From Mantamonas sphyraenae (Eukaryota > CRuMs > Mantamonadidae): a stretch of DNA of 64,000 bases. The stretch lies in NCBI GenBank assembly GCA_026936335.1, contig JAPMXV010000010.1:124001-188000 (forward strand). Direction: 5' to 3'. Under the pieces are notes generated by a model. The model did no database searches. It was not told the DNA's origin and was given only the letters and a program-made list of their open reading frames with translations. The position numbers and the translations under genes were made by a program. This document shows, piece by piece, positions 29,981 through 38,628 of this stretch. How positions within the stretch are numbered: position 1 is the stretch's first letter; each line of letters begins with the position of its first letter.

Positions 29981-30313
29981 TTACTGCTCGACCTTGACCT
30001 CGTCTTCAGCCTCCTGCGGCTCGTCTTTCTGTGCCTCGTTGTCGTCACTGCCTGCGGCCTCTTTGTCCCCCTCATCCTCTTTTTGCTGGGCGATTCGGAT
30101 CACCAGTTTGACACACGAGTCGATTCCCCAGTTGTGATCCATCACGTTCTGCTCGTTGTCAAACTCGCGTCCGCCAAAAATGATTCGCTGGCATTCCACG
30201 GGAATCCCCTCATTCTCCTCCACCTGCCTCTTCAGATCCAGAAACGTCATGTGACCCTCCACCTCCACTGCATAGTGTTTCATGGTCATCGTTTCCAGGT
30301 ACTGCACAGGCAT
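29981..30313 (-). CDS. Ubiquitin-like protein A with acidic tail
   Basis: A 110-aa protein. Residues 1-73 align with ubiquitin from the first strand (MPVQYLETMTMKHYAVEVE) through the helix (FLDLKRQVEENEGIP), the QRIIFGGREFD strand and the last strand (CVKLVIRIAQQ). The C-terminal diglycine is absent: where ubiquitin has LRLRGG this has IRIAQQKED, followed by a 35-residue acidic tail. It is therefore not expected to be conjugated and may act as a non-covalent adaptor. The start at 30313 is chosen because it aligns with ubiquitin Met1; an ATG at 30349 would add a basic 12-residue leader. Tandem partner of protein B, 104 bases away. Confidence 0.82.
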   Translation of the reverse strand: MPVQYLETMTMKHYAVEVEGHMTFLDLKRQVEENEGIPVECQRIIFGGREFDNEQNVMDHNWGIDSCVKLVIRIAQQKEDEGDKEAAGSDDNEAQKDEPQEAEDEVKVEQ

Positions 30314-30417
30314 TTTTGGACGCTGTTGGTGGCGTTTGCGCTGGGTCACTCAGGGAGGTCCTGAAGGGATCCTCACGGCATTCTCATTCCTGTTTGCATT
30401 CTCATTCATTCACAATC

Positions 30418-30756
30418 TCAGTTTTCAATCTGCACATCCTCCTCCCCGTCCTCCTCAGCGTCTCCATGAGCCTCCTGAGCATCCGCTTCAGCGTCTGCTT
30501 CCGAGCCTGCCTTGCCTTCCTCCTGCCTCAACCGAAGCACCAGCCGAACACACGCATCAATGTTCCAATTGTGTTCCAACACGCTCCAGTCGTCTTGAAA
30601 CTCCCGTCCGCCGTAGATGAGCCTTTGTTGGCTGGGAGGAATCCCTTCCTTCTCCTCCACCTGCTTCTTCAGATCCAGAAACGTCATGTGCTCCTCCACC
30701 ATCACCGTCACGTATTTGCCCATCGCCGTCGTCAGCGTGTGTTCCCCTCCTTCCAT
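30418..30756 (-). CDS. Ubiquitin-like protein B with acidic tail
   Basis: A 112-aa protein, tandem duplicate of protein A (shared HMTFLDLK and QVEE). Ubiquitin features: KEGIPPSQQRLIYGGREF, closely matching ubiquitin's KEGIPPDQQRLIFAGKQL, and the last strand VRLVLRLRQEEG. The diglycine is replaced by Gln-Glu and an Ala/Glu/Asp tail follows. The N-terminus (MEGGEHTLTTAMGKYVTV) lacks the first half of ubiquitin strand 1. The start lies only 42 bases from the start of P450-F-box copy 3 on the other strand, so the two probably share a promoter. Confidence 0.82.
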   Translation of the reverse strand: MEGGEHTLTTAMGKYVTVMVEEHMTFLDLKKQVEEKEGIPPSQQRLIYGGREFQDDWSVLEHNWNIDACVRLVLRLRQEEGKAGSEADAEADAQEAHGDAEEDGEEDVQIEN

Positions 30757-30798
30757 GTTTGAGTTGCCCTGTGCCCGGCGGTGCGCTCAGCCCAAACC
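30757..30798. promoter_or_regulatory. 42-base divergent promoter region (ubiquitin-like B / P450-F-box copy 3)
   Basis: The whole gap between two divergent start codons. It implies coordinated transcription or promoters placed inside the neighbouring coding regions. Confidence 0.5.
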
Positions 30799-33700
30799 AT
30801 GTCACTGGCGTTCACTCTGGAAGTCCTGTGGGAAATCGTCACCATCGTTCCTCGCCTCCTGTGGTGGCTTTGGCGTCTCCACGTGGATCCCATTGAGCAG
30901 ACGGCAGTGGAGTACCATGCGTCGTGGTTCAACGTGACGGTGGAATCACTCACCTCGTCCACGCCGGCCCAGCTTGGCTACAACACCCTCCTGCAATGGA
31001 TATACTTCAAGGGAGTGTATGCTGTCCAGTTTCTCATGGCGTTTGGCTTTGGTACCTACGTCGTCTTTCTCCTGATCATGTTTGTCGGCGCTGTGTTCCT
31101 GATGGGCGTCATCCTCGCACAAAAGCTCGTGTACTTTTGTGCGTCGGTGTTCCTGACCAAGTTTGACCCTGGCCAGGCCACACGCAATCATTGGGCATTC
31201 TTTGCCAAGCAAGCCCCCGGGGTGTTTGGTATCACCCTCTGGGGCCTTTTCACCGCCGACTGGGTCGCCCACGTGTCCATCCTCAATCCTCGCCACATCC
31301 TCTTGGCCAAGGCAGAGGTGCACTCCCGTTGGGAAATGACCCATTTCGCTTACGGACTCCTCGAAGGTGCGTACGCCCGTTGCCAAATGGGATTCAACCG
31401 AGCACGACATTTTTGCAGCACAAGCAACACCACCCTGGCTGCCCTGCGTGGATTGCCCCCTTCCATGGAGAGTGCCTTTCAATCCCGGGTGCTTCCCAAG
31501 CTCATGTCCAGCACAGTGGCCCTTTGGTCGCGTCAGGACCGTGTTCACCTCGAACGCGATCTCCAACACGTGTGTTTCCGCGCCGTCGCCTCGCTTGTGA
31601 TCGACATGCGCCTGTCCGAACCCACCCATTGGCGTGCAGTGCGTCCTCACATGCTCGAGTTTGTCCATCAACTGCGGCAGATGGCGTTGCAGGGCAATCG
31701 CTGGCGCGAAGACTACACCCGCACTGTGGAGCGGCTGTGCAAGCCAGCAGGCGAGGTCTTTCGCGCCTGTGGATACAGTCGAAAGATTGGTGCTGTGCAG
31801 AGGGTGCGTGGGCAGGGCAAGGAGGTGCCATACGACGGACTGGTGGAGCATTTGACCTTGTACGACCACAATATGGAAAACGTGGGCCACAGCAACGCCT
31901 TTCTGGGCGAGAAACCAGAGGAAAGCAGGGAACCCACGTCGATAGCCGAGTTGTTCATCCAACAGAGTGCCACCAATGTGCAATTGGAGGATTTTGTGAT
32001 TGGATTGCTAGCGGATGCTGTGCACGGATCACAAGCCCTCGCCAGCGCTGTGGTCGCCACCATGCATCACCTGCACGCAAACAAGGACCATGCACGCCGT
32101 GCCGCTCATGAGGTCCATCATCACATGGCCAAAGGTCCGTTGGATGCCGAGGGGGTCACCACCCAATTGCCCTTTGTGCGCGCGTGTGTGCTTGAGGCAC
32201 TGCGTCTCTCGCCTCCAGTCTCCTGTCTGCACAGAGGCTCTGACCCAATGAGAGAGGAGCCTCCGCTGTGCCAACTCTTGCTGCCAGACTTTCTCTCCTT
32301 TGTGGCGTTCGCATCGATGGAACACAGCTACGTGATGCCTCACCTGCCGGTTGACGTATACCACCGGCAAGAATCGCTTTATGGGCCACATGCAGATATA
32401 TTCGACCCACAAAGGCTCATGCGTGACATGGAACAACTTCAGGAGAAACAAGAAACGTGGATGGAAGACCAAGCCGTCCGGTTCGCCGAAGCCCTACAAG
32501 CCTGTCCTCCAGGGCATGATCAGATCCTTCTTCAACAGCAACGCCACCAAGCAGTCGCTGCGCGCACGCGTTGTCCCCTCTTTGATGATTCTTTCCGCAC
32601 AAGCGTCCAGAACGGGTCACTGAGCGTGGGCATGCCAAGAATGCGCAAAACCTACGCCAACGACGAGGTGCCCTTCACGCTGGACGACCATGCTCACACC
32701 TACTGCAAGTATGCATCCATGGGTCTCACAAAGAGCTGCCCAGTCGCCGGTCTCGCCATCGACAGCTGTGTCAACATCGTGGCCCACATCCTGGCCTACT
32801 TTGGCACCGCATGGACCCTCGAGGACCACGAGCTGTCAAGTGTGGACTTTGGTGGATTGTTTGGCACAGATTTTCTCCACACGGATGACTTTGACCTGTG
32901 CATGCACGTCGGTGACTTGCCACACGATGAGGCAGCGGATGTGCATGCGTGCCGCAAGATGATGATGGAGGAGGGTGGGAGCCTGGTGGTGGGCAGCAGC
33001 AACCTCATTGCAAGCATTGCTGCCTCAGAGGACACCCTTCTGGCACAGATGGAAACAGAGGCGCAGGATTCCCAGGACGAGGAGGATTCATCATCCAGCT
33101 CCGATGACGACCACGACGACGACCACGAGGAATATCACGTTGACCATCTCCTGGACCTGCCATTGGAGGTTCTCATGCGTGTGGTGTCGCATTGCAGTCT
33201 TCGAGACGTGTCATCCATCCGTCTCACATGTCGACGGTTCAAGGAGGCGGCGGATCAGCCCAGTGTCCTGCTGCAGTTGTTTGGCGAGCGCCTGCCCAAT
33301 GGATGGGAGGAGGAGTATGCACGGTCGGTACAGGAAGGAAGCACATCGGCCGATCTGATGACATGGTTCACCGATCAGTCCACCCTGCAACGAATGATCG
33401 CACAACCGTTTGGCTTTCAAAAGGACGCCTTCCAAATCTACGACAACTTTACTCCTGAGTCTGAGTTGCCCATCTCGAAAGGAGGCACCTGGCAATGGCC
33501 CTGGGAGACACGCATGGAGGCACGAGAGATCGCCGAGGCCAACAAATTGCGCAAGGAAAAGGAGGCCGCCGCGAAGGAGACGAACTCCCAAACTGGCTCT
33601 GAGGACAACGATGGCCAAGATGAGGACGACACTGATGGCAAGGAGAGCGCACATGACAAGGAGGAGGACAAGCATCCATACGAGACCAACCTGCGCATCG

Positions 33701-34683
33701 ACCCGGCTCGCCAAGCATTGCGATTCCATGTGCCCGGCTGGGGCCCTGTTGACCGCGATGCCCTTAAAGCCAAGGTGCAACGTGTGCTCAACTGTCCGGA
33801 TCTGCCGCGTCTCAAGGTCATGTTCATGTCCATTTTCGATGACACATACGAGGAAGAAGGTGGAGCAAGGGTGTCGCAAGAGTTCATGATCAGCGAACTG
33901 GTCATCCAGCTCAACCGCCGACGTGCAGATGGCATCGACACACAACCACTCTTTGCCCAACTCCGTGCCTTCCTCGGCTACTTGTGTGAAACCAACGTTG
34001 TCAATTGGGACAATGATGAAGGCGGGGGCGCGAGATGCTTCTTCCAAGTGCCATCATTGGGTGACCTGCTGCCCCACATGCCCAATGTCCAAACCGTGTT
34101 GCTTCGTGGTCAGGGGCTGCAGCTACCCACGGCATTGCAACTCACACACCTGCACACCCTCGTCATCCAATCCCGCGGCTTGTCACGCACCCTCATCCAA
34201 GAGATCACCACCCACGACTTTCCCAACCTCCGCTGGTTGGAGCTGTGGCTGGGTTCGCCCCTCTACGGTGCCTCTTGGTTGGACAATGATCTGGAGAACG
34301 GTCTCTTGGCTCGGCCAGAATCCTACCCCAGCGACGCGCGACGGTTCCCCAAGCTTCGGGTGTTGGGTCTGTGCCACTGCCACGCCATCGACTCGCTCGT
34401 GCCCATCCTGGCGGCGAGCGAGCTGTTGCAACAGCTGGAGGTGGTCGATTTCTCCCTGGGATGCCTCAGCGATGACTGCGCCGATGGCTTCAAACGCCTG
34501 CTGCGAAAGGGCACCGCATTGCACAAAGTCGTCTGCTCCGACCACTACCTCACCGAGGAAATGTGTGCGCAGTTGCAGAGCTATGCCAAGGAACACACCA
34601 CCATCACCGTGCAACTGTCCCCTGTCCGACGCTATCCTGTCCAGCCGGCATCCCGTGACATCTACTACGGCAACCACTGGTGA
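30799..34683 (+). CDS. P450-like / F-box / STM4015-like LRR fusion, copy 3 (intact)
   Basis: Single 1,294-aa frame, so the fusion is real and not an artefact of joining genes. The N-terminal membrane segments (VQFLMAFGFGTYVVFLLIMF and on) lie at residues about 75-120. P450-like core: I-helix equivalent (GSQALASAVVATMHHL), ExxR LEALRLSPPV (E466, R469), a PERF-like FDPQR, and haem loop SMGLTKSCPVAG (Cys 647); note Met-Gly in place of Phe-Gly. Acidic Asp/His linker, then an F-box at about 785-832 (LPLEVLMRVVSHCSLRD...IRLTCRRFKEAAD). A second acidic linker and a 300-residue STM4015-like LRR domain (LRWLELWLGSPLYG, KLRVLGLCHCHAID, LEVVDFSLGCLSD) follow. Possible ER-anchored SCF receptor; no catalytic activity is proven. 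Confidence 0.9.
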   Translation: MSLAFTLEVLWEIVTIVPRLLWWLWRLHVDPIEQTAVEYHASWFNVTVESLTSSTPAQLGYNTLLQWIYFKGVYAVQFLMAFGFGTYVVFLLIMFVGAVFLMGVILAQKLVYFCASVFLTKFDPGQATRNHWAFFAKQAPGVFGITLWGLFTADWVAHVSILNPRHILLAKAEVHSRWEMTHFAYGLLEGAYARCQMGFNRARHFCSTSNTTLAALRGLPPSMESAFQSRVLPKLMSSTVALWSRQDRVHLERDLQHVCFRAVASLVIDMRLSEPTHWRAVRPHMLEFVHQLRQMALQGNRWREDYTRTVERLCKPAGEVFRACGYSRKIGAVQRVRGQGKEVPYDGLVEHLTLYDHNMENVGHSNAFLGEKPEESREPTSIAELFIQQSATNVQLEDFVIGLLADAVHGSQALASAVVATMHHLHANKDHARRAAHEVHHHMAKGPLDAEGVTTQLPFVRACVLEALRLSPPVSCLHRGSDPMREEPPLCQLLLPDFLSFVAFASMEHSYVMPHLPVDVYHRQESLYGPHADIFDPQRLMRDMEQLQEKQETWMEDQAVRFAEALQACPPGHDQILLQQQRHQAVAARTRCPLFDDSFRTSVQNGSLSVGMPRMRKTYANDEVPFTLDDHAHTYCKYASMGLTKSCPVAGLAIDSCVNIVAHILAYFGTAWTLEDHELSSVDFGGLFGTDFLHTDDFDLCMHVGDLPHDEAADVHACRKMMMEEGGSLVVGSSNLIASIAASEDTLLAQMETEAQDSQDEEDSSSSSDDDHDDDHEEYHVDHLLDLPLEVLMRVVSHCSLRDVSSIRLTCRRFKEAADQPSVLLQLFGERLPNGWEEEYARSVQEGSTSADLMTWFTDQSTLQRMIAQPFGFQKDAFQIYDNFTPESELPISKGGTWQWPWETRMEAREIAEANKLRKEKEAAAKETNSQTGSEDNDGQDEDDTDGKESAHDKEEDKHPYETNLRIDPARQALRFHVPGWGPVDRDALKAKVQRVLNCPDLPRLKVMFMSIFDDTYEEEGGARVSQEFMISELVIQLNRRRADGIDTQPLFAQLRAFLGYLCETNVVNWDNDEGGGARCFFQVPSLGDLLPHMPNVQTVLLRGQGLQLPTALQLTHLHTLVIQSRGLSRTLIQEITTHDFPNLRWLELWLGSPLYGASWLDNDLENGLLARPESYPSDARRFPKLRVLGLCHCHAIDSLVPILAASELLQQLEVVDFSLGCLSDDCADGFKRLLRKGTALHKVVCSDHYLTEEMCAQLQSYAKEHTTITVQLSPVRRYPVQPASRDIYYGNHW

Positions 34684-34734
34684 TCACATTCAAATGACTC
34701 TTTGATTCTCCTCCTCCCCCCACCCACCCACCGC

Positions 34735-36223
34735 TCACTTGTCCTTCTTCCCCAGACCGCGAAAGGCGTTGATTGCACGCGACGTGGCTTTGGTCACCTC
34801 CACAGAGGTGCTTCCGCTCTCCTTGTCCGAGGTGGGACTCTTGCTGCTGCTGCTTCGATTGCTGACTTTGCTGGAGCCACCTGTGGCAATGCTGGCAATG
34901 CTGGCCAGACTCGTGCTGCTTGTGCTGCTCGTCAACTTGCTCTTCTTGGTGCGCGTGGCACTGCGTTTGCTCGTCGACTTGCCTCCACTCTGTGCCTTGA
35001 GATTGATCTGAGTCGCTGCAATGTTGGCCGTCATGTTGGACACGGAGAGTCCCTTGCACTCCAAGTCGCCGTCCGGCAGTCGTCGAAGGCTGGGAATGGC
35101 CACTCCCAATGCGGCAATCTTGTCGCCCACATCCGCCGCAAGCACCTGTTCCCTGTGGTTGTCGTCCTGGAACATAAAGTTGCGGATGCAGGACACGGTG
35201 TAGTAGATGACCTCAAACACGGTGCTGTGATCCAGCAGCTGCACCCAGACGTCCAGAGCATCGGCCTGCTGAAACGCATCCTGTACGTTCTGGTTGCACT
35301 CCAACATGTTCACCATGCACGCCAGCAGCTGCACACGTGTGTTCTCCCTCTCCACACGCCCCAACACGTTCATCATCAGCCGCACGCCCCCCAGATTCAA
35401 CATCTTGTCCTGCTGCGTCACATTCTGGCAACACATGTTGCGCAACAGTCGCACGCAATGGTGCAACAAGTCCGCGTCTTCCTCGCCCCTGTTTCGAATC
35501 AGCTTCACCACCATTCCCGTCACATCTGCCTTGCCGAGCTGCGCCTGGTACCGTTGGTGGAACGCAACCAGATTTGCCAGCGACCACACTGCCATGGTGG
35601 CCACTTGCACGTCCGCTGCCTCGCAGTTGTCCATCAACACAGGCAGCAGATCGGTGGCCACGTTCTTAAACGCCTTTTCAAACTTGCTCGATGCCATCAT
35701 TCGTTTCAGCAGCTGCAGCGCAGCCACGCGCACCTCGGTGTTGCCTGTGGTGCGCAGGGTGTTCATCAGTTGTTTAAACACAGCTTTGCTGGCCACCGCA
35801 CGTGCTGCCTGCTCCCTGCACACCCCGTGCAGGGCATTCAGTGCCGCCACCTGCATGTCTGCGTTGTTGGCCGTGCTCAGCAGAGACAAGGCCTCCACGC
35901 CGCCGCTCTCGCGTATCTGCTTGGCCAATTCCTCGTGTTCGTTTGCCATCACGTTCAGCCTACGTGCGGCTGCCATCACCAGCGTGCCGTCGTTTGATGC
36001 GCTGATCAGGGTGATCAGGGAGGGCACGTCCTGCACACGCTCCACAAGGGCTTCCGACGTGTAGTTCACCGTCCCTCGCACTCGTTGCCTTTGTGTCTCG
36101 TTCGCCTTGATCCCATTGGCCTCCATGTACGACAGGAACTGACCCGGGATTTCCTCCAGCACGTTCATCGACAGCTCCATGCTCACCTCCCCGTTGTCGC
36201 CCAGATAGTCATTCATCGCAATG

Positions 36224-36263
<40 letters not shown>

Positions 36264-38514
36264 CACCTGCGTGAGCATCCCTCTCCTGTGTACCTACCCA
36301 ACCTACCCCCCACCCCCCCTTCCCCTTCCCCCGATGTCCCTTCCCATCTCTAAACTCACATTCACAATGTCTCGCTCTCCCACTCGACCATCACTGTGAC
36401 GCAACGCCTCCTGATCTGCATCCAACTGGTCCATGGCCTCAAAGTCATTGTCGCCGACACCGACAATGACGATGCTCAGCGGCAGCGACGATGCCTCGAC
36501 AATGGCATCCACTGTCTCGCGGTAGTCGTTGATCCTTCCGTTGCTAATGATCAGTAGGATGTAATACTTCTGCTCCTCTTGTGTGTTGTCCACCGACCGT
36601 GCCATCTCGCTTGCCTTTCGAATCAGAGGCTCAAAGCACGCCTGTGTGCCATTGTCCACATTCTTCAATGTGGCCCAGTAGCGTTCCACCACGCCTTCGA
36701 TGCCATCCACGTACGGATCGTCCTCGTTGCCGTTCAATGCCAACAGATGGTTGTGTGTTCCCAACGACTCCCCGCGCCCACTCGTCCCAAACCCATACAC
36801 ACTGTACCGCTTGTCGTCGTCATACTCTGCCAACACGTCGCCCACATGACGGATGGCCGTTTCGTACTCGTTGTTCTCATGCCGCGCGTGCCCTGTGCCC
36901 TTTGTCTGCGTGCTCTCTGCGCTGAAATCCACCCCGACAATCAGATCGATTTCACACCCGCCTGCCAGGTAGTCCAGGAAGCTTGCTTCGGCACTCTCCT
37001 TGTGGTACTCAAAGCGCAACCGCGACAGATTCTGCATGGTGGCGTTTGTGTCGGCTTCGTTCGGCTCACACTTTTCCAGCACCAGTTCGCCACATCGTCC
37101 GCCCTTGTCCGCATTCTGCAGTTCCAATGTGCTGTTGGGGTCCATGAGCAGCATTTGTGCAATGGATGTGATCACAAAGCCCACCTCCTGGTCGTCCGAG
37201 TCTCGATTCCAGTCCACCACAGACAGACGCAGCGCACGATCCTTGTCTCCGTTGCAAATGCGAGACACGGGCAGTTGGAACGCTGCCCATTCTGGTTCCT
37301 GTGTGTTTTTGATCACTTCCGTCCTGTAGAACGGCACAAAGTCGTCTGCCATCCGTTCGTTCCTTTGCTTGGCCAACACCAGGTAGGGGTCTCCACGTCC
37401 AAACACATCCATGCGGGGCAACCCAGTGGCCGACAGTTCAAAGTCCACCAAAAAGTCGCCTTCTGCCAACGCCTGCGAACGGGTCAACGAGCCCAGCGAC
37501 TCGGAGATCAACCGTTGCACCTTTGCGTCCAGGTCCACCACCTCCTCCCCATACACCTCCAACACCCCGCGTGTCTTGCCCTTGTGCTTGCTGTTCACTC
37601 GGTCCACAATGTCCACCTGCACCCGTCCGTCGCTGCTCTTGAGCACCGACGCAAGTGTAAACTCCGCCTCGCCCAGGTAGTCGTGCTCCGTCGCCGTGCC
37701 CACCTCGTCCACATCCACAACCTCCACCTTCATCTCCTGCCGCTTTTCGAAAATAAACTTCACCTGGAAGCTCTTTACAAATTTCGGGTTGTTGTTGTCC
37801 CTGTGTGGCCGTGTGTGCGTGTCAGCGCGGTTTCTCGGTGTCAACACACTTTTCTTCCCGGATCGCGAATTCCTTCTGCACTCCTTTCCCCGCCCCTTTG
37901 TCCCATACTCCACCCGGCCTCCCGCTCCCACCCCTTGCTACTTACTGGATCACTTCGGTGCGGCCCTTTTCAATCCACTTGCCAAACACGTTCTTCTCAA
38001 ACAGGATGGCCATGGGGTCGGACTGCGAGGTGCGATCGAGCGAGGGCAACCCTGTGCACGCCAGCGTCAACTCCACCAGCTGGCCATGTTCGTCACTGCT
38101 CGTCATGTCAGCCAGGCTCATGTCCGGCACAATCGACAGACGCGATGGCACAAACTTCTTCTTGCTCTCCACCACCATCAGTTCGCTCACTTTGGCCTCC
38201 AACGACCCTCGTCTTGCCGCCGCTTCCGCCGCCGCCGCCGCCGCCGCCGACGAGTTTCCAGCTGCACTTGCCGTCTCCCCGTCCTCATCCACCACCACTG
38301 TCATCATCTCATCCTGGCCCGCCTGGCCGCGTTCCGACCTTCTGCTCTCCTCCTCCTCCATCACCTCCCGCACTTCATCCGTCACCACCCACGCAGGCGG
38401 AGGCGGCTCTTCAAACTGAGCCCCTCCTCCCTCCTCCTCCTCCTCCTCCTCCTCCTCCATTTCCCCCATCTCTTCGCCCTCTACAATCACCACAACTTCA
38501 CTCTCGTCAGCCAT
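34735..38514 (-). CDS. Copine fused to armadillo repeats
   Basis: Exons 38514-37946, 37800-36360 and 36225-34735, in frame throughout, 1,166 aa. Introns: CA|GTAAGT...CACACAG|G and AAT|GTGAGT...(CA)n CAG|TTC. N-terminal 110 residues acidic and low complexity. C2A (LTLACTGLPSLDRTSQSDP...) and C2B (LSATGLPRMDVFGRGDPYLV) are calcium-dependent membrane-binding domains with Asp ligands. The vWA/copine domain follows (LIVGVDFSAEST, YYILLIISNGRINDYRETVD, LPLSIVIVGVGDNDFEAMD). The last splice gives RDIVNFIAMND...LEEIPGQFLSYMEANGI, the normal copine end. Then come about 350 residues of armadillo-type repeats and a basic Ser/Lys/Thr tail. Copines usually stop after the vWA domain. Confidence 0.85.
36227..36262. 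repeat. (TG)18 microsatellite (sense CA) in copine-ARM intron
   Basis: Perfect run. On the gene's own strand it is (CA)n leading straight into the CAG acceptor. Confidence 0.95.
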
Positions 38515-38628
38515 CTCAACTCTCGTCTTGCTCTCGAGAAAAAGGCAGCGAAAAGTTGGCCAACGCTGAACCGTCTCTCCACACATTCTCCTCTCTTCAT
38601 TCCTCTCTCCCTCCATCTCCCCCTCTCA

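Noticed and set aside
34735..36216. Armadillo-repeat protein as a separate gene starting at MNDYLGDNG.
   Set aside because: The acceptor at 36226 and the copine C-terminal sequence directly before and after it show that it is the last exon of the copine gene.
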